From Candidatus Desantisbacteria bacterium CG2_30_40_21 (GTDB taxonomy: Bacteria > UBA9089 > CG2-30-40-21): a stretch of DNA of 6,484 nucleotides. Where the stretch lies: assembly GCA_001873945.1 (NCBI GenBank), contig MNYI01000082.1, positions 1 to 6,484 of the forward strand. Direction: 5' to 3'. The notes under the pieces were generated by a model. That model saw nothing but the letters and a program-made list of their open reading frames with translations, was not told the DNA's origin and did not search any database. This document shows positions 1 to 5,726 of this stretch, piece by piece. The translations under genes and the position numbers were made by a program. Within the stretch, counting starts at the first letter, position 1. Every line of letters begins with the position of its first letter.

Positions 1-7
1 GTGAAGG

Positions 8-389
8 CAGGGCAAACCGCATCAGAAATTTTTGCCAGATTCCCCTCCCATTAGTAAAGAGGGTCAGGGGGTTGTTTACAACAACATTGCATTTTTTCGA
101 CCTGTGCAACCGGAATTTCTTCTCGCAGAGACACAAAGCACACAAAGGACAGAAAAGAAGAAAAATCTCATATGTCTTTGTGATCTCTGTGGCTTTGCGA
201 GAAGAAATAAGTGAGCCTTGTGATATTTGTGTCTTTGCGAGAAGAAATAAAGGTTTTTCAAGCTCTGTGAACTTTGCGTAATCTTTGCGTTCTTTGTGTT
301 AAAAAACTCGCTTGCACAGATCGCATTTTTTCACTCCCCATTGCTGGAATGAGATAGTCTCGAACAAATTTAGGGTGCGGTTTGCCCTG
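8..389. repeat. Composite noncoding repeat region with nested inverted repeats
   Basis: No credible gene lies here; the short open frames are translations of repeats. The outer ends are a perfect 14-bp inverted repeat, cagggcaaaccgca at 8-21 and its complement at 376-389. A degraded continuation inward includes aaattt on both sides. Inside lie a cccct/aggggg hairpin (42-71), a gttgtt-tac-aacaac palindrome (71-85), and cgacctgtgcaa (98-109) opposed to ttgcacagatcg (about 312-323, one mismatch). The centre is built of units related to 'cacaaag' and 'ctttgcgagaag'. The symmetry suggests a single non-autonomous element or layered insertions. There is no transposase, and a target duplication cannot be recognised. 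Confidence 0.7.
115..250. repeat. Inverted and direct 'ctttgcgagaagaaat' repeats
   Basis: Two direct copies at 180-210 and 220-250 have a period of 40 bp and share an identical 18-bp core, ctttgcgagaagaaataa, at 193-210 and 233-250. A third copy, 115-137, lies in the opposite orientation and matches 226-248 over 23 bp with one mismatch. More degenerate 'ctttgcgt' and 'ctttgtg' words follow up to about 300. Related words (cacaaagg, cagaggcacagagg) recur inside lpxK at 771-828, so this repeat type is dispersed in the genome. It is most likely an interspersed repeat and not a CRISPR, because units and spacers are irregular and mixed in orientation. Confidence 0.75.
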
Positions 390-408
390 GGTGAAGAGGC
401 AATGATAG

Positions 409-437
409 TTGACAAATCTTGTTTCTGATGTTATAAT
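409..437 (+). promoter_or_regulatory. Consensus sigma70-type promoter for the lpxK operon
   Basis: TTGACA (409-414) and TATAAT (432-437) both match the consensus perfectly and are separated by the optimal 17 nt. It is the only such site found upstream of the seven co-directional genes. Transcription would be expected to start about 443-446, at the first in-frame ATG of lpxK. The message is therefore either nearly leaderless or is translated from a later ATG (453 or 471). The site lies about 20 bp beyond the end of the upstream repeat element. Confidence 0.8.
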
Positions 438-443
438 AATGAA

Positions 444-1655
444 ATGATAATAATGTATTTTCGTGAAATTATGCTTGGGAAAAGAAAGGGGTTTATTATT
501 CGGCTCTTCCTCAGGGTATTATCCCTTGTCTATTTTGTCCTGATTAAAATAAGGATGTGTGGCTATAAGTATAGTTTTTTGAGGGAAAAAAAGCTTCCTG
601 TAAGGGTAATTAGTGTTGGCAATCTGACGGTTGGCGGTAGTGGAAAAACACCGGCAATAATAGAGATAGCATCCTTGTTGCAAGATGCAGGGAAAAGGGT
701 TGGGGTATTAATAAGGGGTTATCAGGGCAGATATGAGCGACAGCAGGGCGTTGTTTTGGATGGTAAGATAAAGGCACAAAGGCACAAAGATACAGAGGCA
801 CAGAGGACAGAACACAGAGGCAGAAAGGTGGCAGTCAGCAATCGACAGTCGGCAGTCGGGTGTGTAGGGGCAATTACCTGTGGTTCTCCTTTTGATGCTG
901 GGGATGAGGCATGTCTTTTGTCCAAAAACCTTCCTTGTGTTCCTATATTGGTGGGTAAGGACAGGTGGACATCTGGAAGATACGCTATCCAGAAATTTGA
1001 TTGTGATACCCTTTTACTTGATGATGGATTTCAACACCTTAAGCTTTATCGAGATGAAGATATTTTATTACACGATGTTTCTATTCCTCAACAAGGATTA
1101 CGGTTATTTCCAGAGGGTGTGTTGAGAGAGCCGCTTTCTTCTATGAAACGGGCTCGGGTAATTATCCTTACACATACAGATATGGTGGCAGATATTGCCC
1201 CTTATATGGAGATGGTCAAGAGGTTAAATCCAGGGGCATTGATCCTGACAAGTATTCATTTGCCATTACGCTTAATCAGGGGGCGACAGGGGGTAGGGAT
1301 CAGGGATCAGGGGGATTTGAGCACATATCCTTTATCATTAATAAAAGGAAAGACAATCCTTGCTTGTTCAGGCATTGGCTCACCAGAGTCTTTTGAGCAT
1401 AGCCTGAGACAATTTGAACCTAACGGTATAATTTCATTACGGTTTCCAGATCATTATCAATATGATTCTGCCTGTCTGATGAGGATTGAAGAAATGGCAA
1501 AAGAGGCAGATATGGTTGTAACAACAGAAAAGGATATGATTCGATTGGCAGAAAAATATACCGGTAGCTTTCTATTGTTCTTTTTGAAGATACGGCTCTT
1601 GATTACCACCCCTAATTGGCAGGAAGATTTGTTGAGGTATTTATGCAGCGACTGA
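444..1655 (+). CDS. lpxK: Tetraacyldisaccharide 4'-kinase LpxK with repeat-encoded insertions
   Basis: This enzyme transfers the ATP gamma-phosphate to the 4' position of the tetraacyldisaccharide-1-phosphate lipid A precursor at the inner face of the cytoplasmic membrane. A hydrophobic N-terminal helix (residues about 17-36) fits membrane association. The P-loop is VGNLTVGGSGKTP (58-70, K68). The GDE motif is at 153-155, DDGFQH at 193-198, FPDHYQY with the likely catalytic H337 at 334-340, and TTEKD at 360-364. At 403 aa it is long (E. coli LpxK is about 328). The excess includes about 39 residues between P-loop and GDE and a smaller stretch near 280-292, both encoded by repeat-like DNA. All signature motifs remain, so the protein is probably active. 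The start is uncertain: ATG 444 coincides with predicted +1, and ATG 471 would give a 27-nt leader, but neither has a clear ribosome binding site. It overlaps the next gene by 13 nt. Confidence 0.93.
   Translation: MIIMYFREIMLGKRKGFIIRLFLRVLSLVYFVLIKIRMCGYKYSFLREKKLPVRVISVGNLTVGGSGKTPAIIEIASLLQDAGKRVGVLIRGYQGRYERQQGVVLDGKIKAQRHKDTEAQRTEHRGRKVAVSNRQSAVGCVGAITCGSPFDAGDEACLLSKNLPCVPILVGKDRWTSGRYAIQKFDCDTLLLDDGFQHLKLYRDEDILLHDVSIPQQGLRLFPEGVLREPLSSMKRARVIILTHTDMVADIAPYMEMVKRLNPGALILTSIHLPLRLIRGRQGVGIRDQGDLSTYPLSLIKGKTILACSGIGSPESFEHSLRQFEPNGIISLRFPDHYQYDSACLMRIEEMAKEADMVVTTEKDMIRLAEKYTGSFLLFFLKIRLLITTPNWQEDLLRYLCSD
771..889 (+). repeat. Mosaic of interspersed repeats inserted in frame in lpxK
   Basis: Three repeat-like pieces sit head to tail. 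771-828 is a run of cacaaagg/cacagagg words like those in the upstream repeat region. 830-860 is built of gcagtc/cagtcgg words (gcagtcagcaatcgacagtc and onwards). 863-889 is a 'gtaggggcaatt' piece resembling the palindromic repeat at 3772-3879. The stretch encodes about residues 110-149 of LpxK, a Lys/Arg/Gln-rich low-complexity segment without stop codons. Its boundaries are inferred from the loss of LpxK similarity, so they are approximate. Confidence 0.75.
1285..1314 (+). repeat. Short 'gggatca' repeat inside lpxK
   Basis: The sequence contains gggatcagggatcaggg (1296-1312), a tandem heptamer in a G-rich tract. It encodes about RQGVGIRDQGD (281-291) of LpxK. The spacing from DDGFQH to the catalytic-type His of FPDH is 144 residues. 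This is about 20 more than I recall for the Aquifex enzyme, which fits a second small insertion, probably in a surface loop. Confidence 0.5.
1634..1637 (+). promoter_or_regulatory. Ribosome binding site that sets the start of the first heptosyltransferase
   Basis: GAGG lies 5 nt before the ATG at 1643, inside the end of lpxK. It favours 1643 over the upstream in-frame TTG at 1616, which has no such site and would add nine residues not typical of the family. Confidence 0.75.
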
Positions 1656-2710
1656 TAAACAAAATACTTGTGATTAGATTTAGCTCTATTGGAGATATTG
1701 TCCTTACAACCCCTGTACTTAGAACATTAAGGGAAAGGTATCCATATGCTAAATTGTGTTTTGTGGTAAAAAAGGAGTTTTTAGAGATAACAACGCTATT
1801 TCCATATATTGACAAGGTATTTATTTTTGATTCAAAGGCTGGACTTTGGGGATTAATAAAACTGATAGGTGAGATAAATTCAGAGCAATTTGACCTGTTG
1901 GTAGACCTTCATTGGAACTTAAGAAGTATATTAATCTATCTATTTTCACGGATAAGACATAAGATTCATTACTCTAAATACAGGTTTTTGAGGCTGTTAA
2001 GGGTATGGTTCAAGTGGCGGTTGATGCCTCAGCAGTCTCATATTATTGATCTTTATTTTGAGCCATTGACAAGGTTTGGGATTCTTTCTTCAGACAATCG
2101 CATTCCGGAGCTAAAGATAGCTAAAGATAGAAAAAGTCAAGTTCTTGAATGCTTAAAATATCTTGGAATTGAGGATAAGGATTTGGTGATTGGTTTGTGT
2201 CCGGGTGCAAAATGGGAGACAAAGCAGTGGACAATAGAAGGATTTGTGGAGACAGGGAATAGATTGATGAATGAGTTAAATGCCAAAATAGTCCTTATTG
2301 GTGATGACAGAGATGTAGAATTGGGGAAAAAAATAGAGGCATGGATGGATAAAAAACCATTAAACCTTGTTAACTGGACGACCTTGTTAGAATTGCCGAC
2401 ACTTATTCAGAGGTGTGACATTTTGATTACCAATGATTCAGCACCCCTTCATATTGCAGCAGCATTAGGGGTGTCTACAATAAGTATGTTTGGCCCAACA
2501 ACCCTTGACCTTGGATTTGGTCCCCATGGGAATGGTCTGCATATTGTTCTGGAAAAGGATTTATCCTGTCGCCCATGCAGTTCACATGGCAGCAGGGAAT
2601 GTCCAAAAAAAACTCATGAATGTATGGAATCTATTACCGCTGAAGAGGTAGTGGCAGCGGTTAGGGATTTGCTTGGGGTGGAAGGAATACGGCAGGGGAT
2701 AGAGGGCTAA
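1643..2710 (+). CDS. GT9 family ADP-heptose:LPS heptosyltransferase
   Basis: This is a GT-B fold glycosyltransferase of family 9. It is expected to transfer a heptose from ADP-heptose to the Kdo-lipid A inner core on the cytoplasmic side of the inner membrane. The 355-aa product has the N-terminal acceptor motif RFSSIGDIVLTTP (12-24, with D18 as likely catalytic base). It also has PGAKWETKQW (187-196; K194 in the nucleotide-sugar site), TNDSAPLHIAAALG (263-276; D265) and FGPTT (283-287). A C-terminal CRPC...C...C motif has Cys at 309, 312, 320 and 327. WaaF (heptosyltransferase II) is the closest named type, but WaaC or another sugar specificity cannot be excluded. The start at ATG 1643 is supported by GAGG. 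The 13-nt overlap with lpxK suggests translational coupling. It is paralogous to the next gene. Confidence 0.88.
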   Translation: MQRLINKILVIRFSSIGDIVLTTPVLRTLRERYPYAKLCFVVKKEFLEITTLFPYIDKVFIFDSKAGLWGLIKLIGEINSEQFDLLVDLHWNLRSILIYLFSRIRHKIHYSKYRFLRLLRVWFKWRLMPQQSHIIDLYFEPLTRFGILSSDNRIPELKIAKDRKSQVLECLKYLGIEDKDLVIGLCPGAKWETKQWTIEGFVETGNRLMNELNAKIVLIGDDRDVELGKKIEAWMDKKPLNLVNWTTLLELPTLIQRCDILITNDSAPLHIAAALGVSTISMFGPTTLDLGFGPHGNGLHIVLEKDLSCRPCSSHGSRECPKKTHECMESITAEEVVAAVRDLLGVEGIRQGIEG

Positions 2711-2725
2711 TGGGGAAAAAGCACA

Positions 2726-3802
2726 ATGGCACAAAGTAAAAGGGATATGGAAGGAATAAAAAAAATACTAATTATCCAAACAGCATTTATTGGGGATGTG
2801 GTTCTTGTCTCGCCTTTGGTTCAATCGCTATCAAAAGGCTTTCCCGAAGCAGAGCTGCACCTGATAACTACCCTCAAAGGAAAGGATGTTTTAGATGGGG
2901 ATCCTTGTCTTACCAGTATCATCTCTTATGATAAAAAGGGGCAGCAGAAAGGGATTTTTCATTTTCTGAAGGTGGTTGAAGAGATTCGAAGGATGCGGTT
3001 TAATCTGGCTGTTATTCCTCACCCTTCATTTCGCTCCAGCTCACTTGCCTTTCTTTGCGGTATTTCTTATCGGATTGGGTTTGACAGAAACGCAGGGAGT
3101 TTTCTTTTTACTTCCAAGGTACCATATCGATTAGAACTTCATGAGGCAGAGAGAAATCTTGAATTAGCTTATACTTTTGGGGCACCTAAGGATAATTATC
3201 CTTTAAGAATATACATTTCTGATAAAGATAAAGAAATTTCACGAGAGTTTATAGCCAAAAAAGGTGTCTTGTCAGGAGAATTATTAATAGGTATAAATCC
3301 ATGTTCTGTCTGGCCTACCAAGCGATGGAGTCCTGAAGGATTTGCTCAAGCAGGTGATATTCTGGCAAATGAGTTAAAGGCAAAGATAATCCTTGTAGGT
3401 GGGCGGGATGATGGCTGGCTGATAGAAAAGATTGCCTTGCTTATGCATACCCGTCCCATTCTTGCTGCAGGCAGACTTAACTTAAAGCAGTTAGCAGGGG
3501 TAATGGAAAGATGTCAGTTATTTATTACTAATGATTCTGGTCCACTTCATATGGCTATGGCTATGAAGACTCCAACTGTAGCCATATTTGGTCCAACCAC
3601 AATTGATATGGGGTTTGGTCCCTATGGTGAATTGTTTCGGGTAGTGGAAAAGGTGGGCTTAAGTTGTCGACCGTGTAGTAAACATGGCGGACAACGATGT
3701 CCTATAAAGACCTTTGATTGCATGAAAAGAATAACCCCAGATGAGGTAGTGGCAGCGGCAAAGGGGTTATTGGTAGGGGCGAACCTATGTGTTCGTCCCT
3801 AA
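2726..3802 (+). CDS. waaF: Second GT9 heptosyltransferase (WaaF-like)
   Basis: This second family 9 glycosyltransferase probably adds another heptose to the LPS inner core. The N-terminal motif is IIQTAFIGDVVLVSP (16-30, D24). The nucleotide-sugar motif is PCSVWPTKRW (192-201, K199), with PCS where the neighbour has PGA. TNDSGPLHMAMAM (268-280, D270) and FGPTT follow. The Cys motif (314, 317, 325, 332) has the same CX2CX7CX6C spacing as the upstream paralogue, so the pair looks like an old tandem duplication. The gap to the previous gene is 15 nt. ATG 2726 is used here; ATG 2747 (MEGIKKILI...) is equally plausible because it removes MAQSKRD, encoded by a 'cacaaag'-like stretch. The last residues (about VGANLCVRP) and the stop are encoded by a repeat palindrome, so the ancestral C-terminus has been replaced or extended. 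Confidence 0.87.
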   Translation: MAQSKRDMEGIKKILIIQTAFIGDVVLVSPLVQSLSKGFPEAELHLITTLKGKDVLDGDPCLTSIISYDKKGQQKGIFHFLKVVEEIRRMRFNLAVIPHPSFRSSSLAFLCGISYRIGFDRNAGSFLFTSKVPYRLELHEAERNLELAYTFGAPKDNYPLRIYISDKDKEISREFIAKKGVLSGELLIGINPCSVWPTKRWSPEGFAQAGDILANELKAKIILVGGRDDGWLIEKIALLMHTRPILAAGRLNLKQLAGVMERCQLFITNDSGPLHMAMAMKTPTVAIFGPTTIDMGFGPYGELFRVVEKVGLSCRPCSKHGGQRCPIKTFDCMKRITPDEVVAAAKGLLVGANLCVRP

Positions 3803-3879
3803 TGTGGTTAAGGGTCTGTAGAGGGGCAAACCATATAGAATCAACCACACAGGGGCAAACACATAGGGTTGCTCCTACC
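3772..3879. repeat. Inverted pair of 'ggtaggggcgaac' palindromic repeats
   Basis: The 28-bp segment 3772-3799 is repeated in inverted orientation at 3852-3879 with 23 of 28 positions matching. The left copy is itself a hairpin: aggggcgaac (3775-3784), a 6-nt loop, then gttcgtccct (3791-3800). A partial third copy begins at 3822 (aggggcaaac, identical to 3851-3860). The unit spans the end of the second heptosyltransferase gene and the gap before the phosphatase gene. It could act as an attenuator or an RNA-stability element between the LPS genes and the downstream genes. No transposase is present. Confidence 0.75.
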
Positions 3880-3882
3880 ACA

Positions 3883-3889
3883 GAGGTGA
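3883..3889 (+). promoter_or_regulatory. Ribosome binding site for the phosphatase gene
   Basis: GAGGTGA lies 5 nt before the ATG at 3895. It selects this start over the in-frame ATG at 3787, whose 36 extra codons would be translated repeat DNA. The site begins 4 nt after the repeat at 3772-3879. Confidence 0.85.
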
Positions 3890-3894
3890 AAAAA

Positions 3895-4365
3895 ATGATA
3901 CAAAAAATATTATTTATCTGTACAGGAAATACCTGTCGAAGTTTGATGGCTGAATATTTATTAAAAAAGATAGCCAGAGAAAATGAAATGGGAATAGAGG
4001 TTAGGTCGGCTGGTGTATCAGCAGGTATAAACAGTCATATCCCTTTATTAACATTAATGGTGCTGGAAAAAGAAGGAATTTTTCCTGATGCTCATATTGT
4101 TACCCCTCTGAATATTCCTTTGATTAAATGGGCTGATCTGATCTTAGCCATGGAAAACTCTCATGTGAGAAGCATACTTAGTCTTGTTCCAGAGGCAAAG
4201 GTTTTTTTATTAACAGAATATACAGCTCCCAGAGGCACCAGAGATGCTGCCTCCGAAAATAAAGAAGGCATACCAGATCCCTTTGGTGGATCCAGAGAGG
4301 CGTATGAGACATGTCTCATTAAAATAAAAAAGTGTCTTTATCAGCTAATAGAGGTTATTAAATGA
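3895..4365 (+). CDS. ywlE: Low-molecular-weight phosphatase, probable protein-arginine phosphatase
   Basis: This cytosolic phosphatase of the LMW-PTP fold uses a cysteine nucleophile. The 156-aa product has the P-loop CTGNTCRS (9-16: nucleophile C9, R15, S16) and a late DPFGG motif with the general acid D128. Thr at the fifth loop position (T13) matches the residue that, in Bacillus YwlE, favours phospho-arginine over phospho-tyrosine. RSAG (37-40) and DLILAM (81-86) are also family features. The next gene is rpiB, as in the Bacillus ywlE-ywlF order, which supports the assignment. About nine extra residues (near 111-124) precede the general-acid loop compared with YwlE as I recall it. A tyrosine phosphatase of the Wzb type acting on envelope polysaccharide export is the main alternative. 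No partner kinase is in the window. Confidence 0.85.
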   Translation: MIQKILFICTGNTCRSLMAEYLLKKIARENEMGIEVRSAGVSAGINSHIPLLTLMVLEKEGIFPDAHIVTPLNIPLIKWADLILAMENSHVRSILSLVPEAKVFLLTEYTAPRGTRDAASENKEGIPDPFGGSREAYETCLIKIKKCLYQLIEVIK

Positions 4366-4835
4366 TGAAAATTGCATTAGGTGCGGACCATGCTGGGTAT
4401 AGATTAAAGGAAGAGATTGCGGAACATCTTAAGAAGGGGGATCGCAAGGATCATTCCTACGGTGAATATGAGGTTATGGATTGTGGTACTAATAGTGAGG
4501 ATCCTGTTGATTATCCTGATTTTGGGATAAAGGCAGCACAAGCTGTAAGGGATGGAGTTTGTAAGTATGGGATATTAATCTGCGGCACAGGTGTGGGCAT
4601 GAGTATTACAGCCAATAAGATTCATAGAATCAGAGCAGCTTTATGTCATACTACACAAATGGCTAAACTTTGCAGAAAACATAATGATGCCAATATCCTT
4701 GTGTTGGGTGCCCGAGTAATAGAGCCTCAGGTAGCCATAGAGATGGTAGATATTTTTTTAGCCACAGATTTTGCTGGCGGCAGGCATGAGAGAAGGGTTA
4801 AAAAGATTGCTCAATTAGAAATGGAGGTTCACTAA
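4362..4835 (+). CDS. rpiB: Ribose-5-phosphate isomerase B
   Basis: RpiB interconverts ribulose-5-phosphate and ribose-5-phosphate in the non-oxidative pentose phosphate pathway in the cytosol. The 157-aa product starts with the hallmark GADHAG (7-12). It continues with CGT...DYPDFG (41-55), ICGTGVGMSITANK (73-86, with catalytic-type C74) and HNDANILVLGAR (107-118). The family is usually a little shorter (about 145-150 aa). A charged insertion around residues 24-35 accounts for the difference. The gene starts in an ATGA overlap with the phosphatase stop; GAGGT at 4351-4355 serves ATG 4362, or ATG 4365 one codon later. Related LacA/LacB sugar isomerases share the fold, but these motifs are those of RpiB. 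Confidence 0.94.
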   Translation: MMKIALGADHAGYRLKEEIAEHLKKGDRKDHSYGEYEVMDCGTNSEDPVDYPDFGIKAAQAVRDGVCKYGILICGTGVGMSITANKIHRIRAALCHTTQMAKLCRKHNDANILVLGARVIEPQVAIEMVDIFLATDFAGGRHERRVKKIAQLEMEVH

Positions 4836-5170
4836 TGATTTGTCCTCATTGTGGATATGAAAAAAATACAGAGGATGCTCTTTGCTGCAATCTATGTCAT
4901 GTAGTGTTTCATAAAAAAAACAAACAAGAGATTCCCGCTACTGTTGACACTATCTCTGCCAAAGGGGTTACCTCCTTTGATAACCTCCCAGATGAGCTAA
5001 AGACAATACTCCTGAAGGAAAAGGATGATGTCTTTCGCAAATCAGATAATCTCATTATTGAGCCCAAAAAGATGATGCTGATGGGAATATTGTTTGTCTT
5101 TATTTTATTGCTTGTTGGCGGCATGTTTTTCATAGCACCTTCCATTCGCACAATGTTGACAAAGGGATAG
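4835..5170 (+). CDS. Small zinc-ribbon protein with a single membrane segment
   Basis: The product is 111 aa and I recognise no named family. The N-terminus has a CPHC...CCNLC zinc-ribbon pattern (C3, C6, C18, C21; C17 adjacent). A polar linker with a charged, probably helical part (about 50-70) follows. Residues about 81-101 form one hydrophobic membrane helix (MLMGILFVFILLLVGGMFFI), ending in a short tail. Such a protein would probably display its zinc ribbon in the cytoplasm while anchored in the inner membrane. GGAGG (4823-4827) sits 7 nt before the ATG, and the start overlaps the rpiB stop by one base (TAATG), so translation is coupled. The function is unknown. Its position between rpiB and a MerR-like regulator suggests an accessory or regulatory role, which is inference only. 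Confidence 0.8.
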   Translation: MICPHCGYEKNTEDALCCNLCHVVFHKKNKQEIPATVDTISAKGVTSFDNLPDELKTILLKEKDDVFRKSDNLIIEPKKMMLMGILFVFILLLVGGMFFIAPSIRTMLTKG

Positions 5171-5180
5171 GGATAATAAT

Positions 5181-5720
5181 ATGTGGTCTGAAAAATGGAA
5201 CAGGATATTTGAGGCAATCAACACCAATGTCCTTGCCTGTAATCAACTTACCAAATACACAGATATTACCTATCGAATGGTAAATGATTGGGATTTTCGG
5301 GGAATGTTTGATGCTGAAAGGCAAACGACTCGTGGCTGGCGAAAATTTTCTACAGCTGATGTCATGAAACTATCTATTATAAAAAGGCTCAAGGATACAG
5401 GGTTTCCACTTCACAAGTTAAAAGGCATATTAAACTGGTTTGAATATAACCCGGCTATTGAGTTTAGTGTCAAACAACTGACAGAGAATATTGAGTGCTA
5501 TCTTTATACAGATTTTGAGGATGAATATGGTATATATTCTAATGAAGAGTTGTTGGATTTTCTTCGCCTCAAAAAGGAAAAAGAACGGATAGCTATTATT
5601 TTTCCAGTAAACCATCTGATAAAAAACATCCTTACCTCTATCAAATCTATAGCCCTTGAGGTGAAGATTATATCCGGACAGTATATGTTTAAGGTTAATG
5701 GAGAATGGATTATTCCGTAG
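5181..5720 (+). CDS. MerR-like transcriptional regulator
   Basis: The 179-aa product has a winged helix-turn-helix of the MerR type near the N-terminus. Residues about 20-42 (NQLTKYTDITYRMVNDWDF) form the helix-turn-helix, RGWRKFS (51-57) the wing, and TADVMKLSIIKRLKDTGFPLHKL (58-80) the second helical pair with the usual 'G.pL..i' pattern. The C-terminal half (about 90-179) has no metal-binding Cys cluster and no domain I recognise, so the signal sensed is unknown. An AGGGAT-like site precedes ATG 5181, 10 nt after the previous stop. As the last operon gene it may autoregulate the operon, but the lpxK promoter has a 17-nt spacer and not the 19-20 nt typical of MerR-activated promoters. This argues against classical MerR activation there. 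Confidence 0.82.
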   Translation: MWSEKWNRIFEAINTNVLACNQLTKYTDITYRMVNDWDFRGMFDAERQTTRGWRKFSTADVMKLSIIKRLKDTGFPLHKLKGILNWFEYNPAIEFSVKQLTENIECYLYTDFEDEYGIYSNEELLDFLRLKKEKERIAIIFPVNHLIKNILTSIKSIALEVKIISGQYMFKVNGEWIIP

Positions 5721-5726
5721 AGGGGA

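Noticed and set aside
32..281. Short open frames on both strands in the upstream region, 60-69 codons
   Set aside because: They translate the cacaaag/ctttgcg repeats and palindromes, lack ribosome binding sites and show no protein family signature.
115..300. Possible CRISPR array
   Set aside because: Only two direct copies with a 40-bp period, a further copy inverted, no regular unique spacers and no cas genes.
610..925. Minus-strand open frames inside lpxK
   Set aside because: They are shadows of a gene with clear LpxK motifs and contain repeat-encoded low-complexity residues.
1616..1642. Upstream TTG start for the first heptosyltransferase
   Set aside because: No ribosome binding site and nine atypical residues; ATG 1643 has GAGG at the right distance.
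3787..3894. Long N-terminal extension of the phosphatase from ATG 3787
   Set aside because: The 36 codons are repeat DNA and overlap the previous gene; GAGGTGA directly before ATG 3895 marks the true start.
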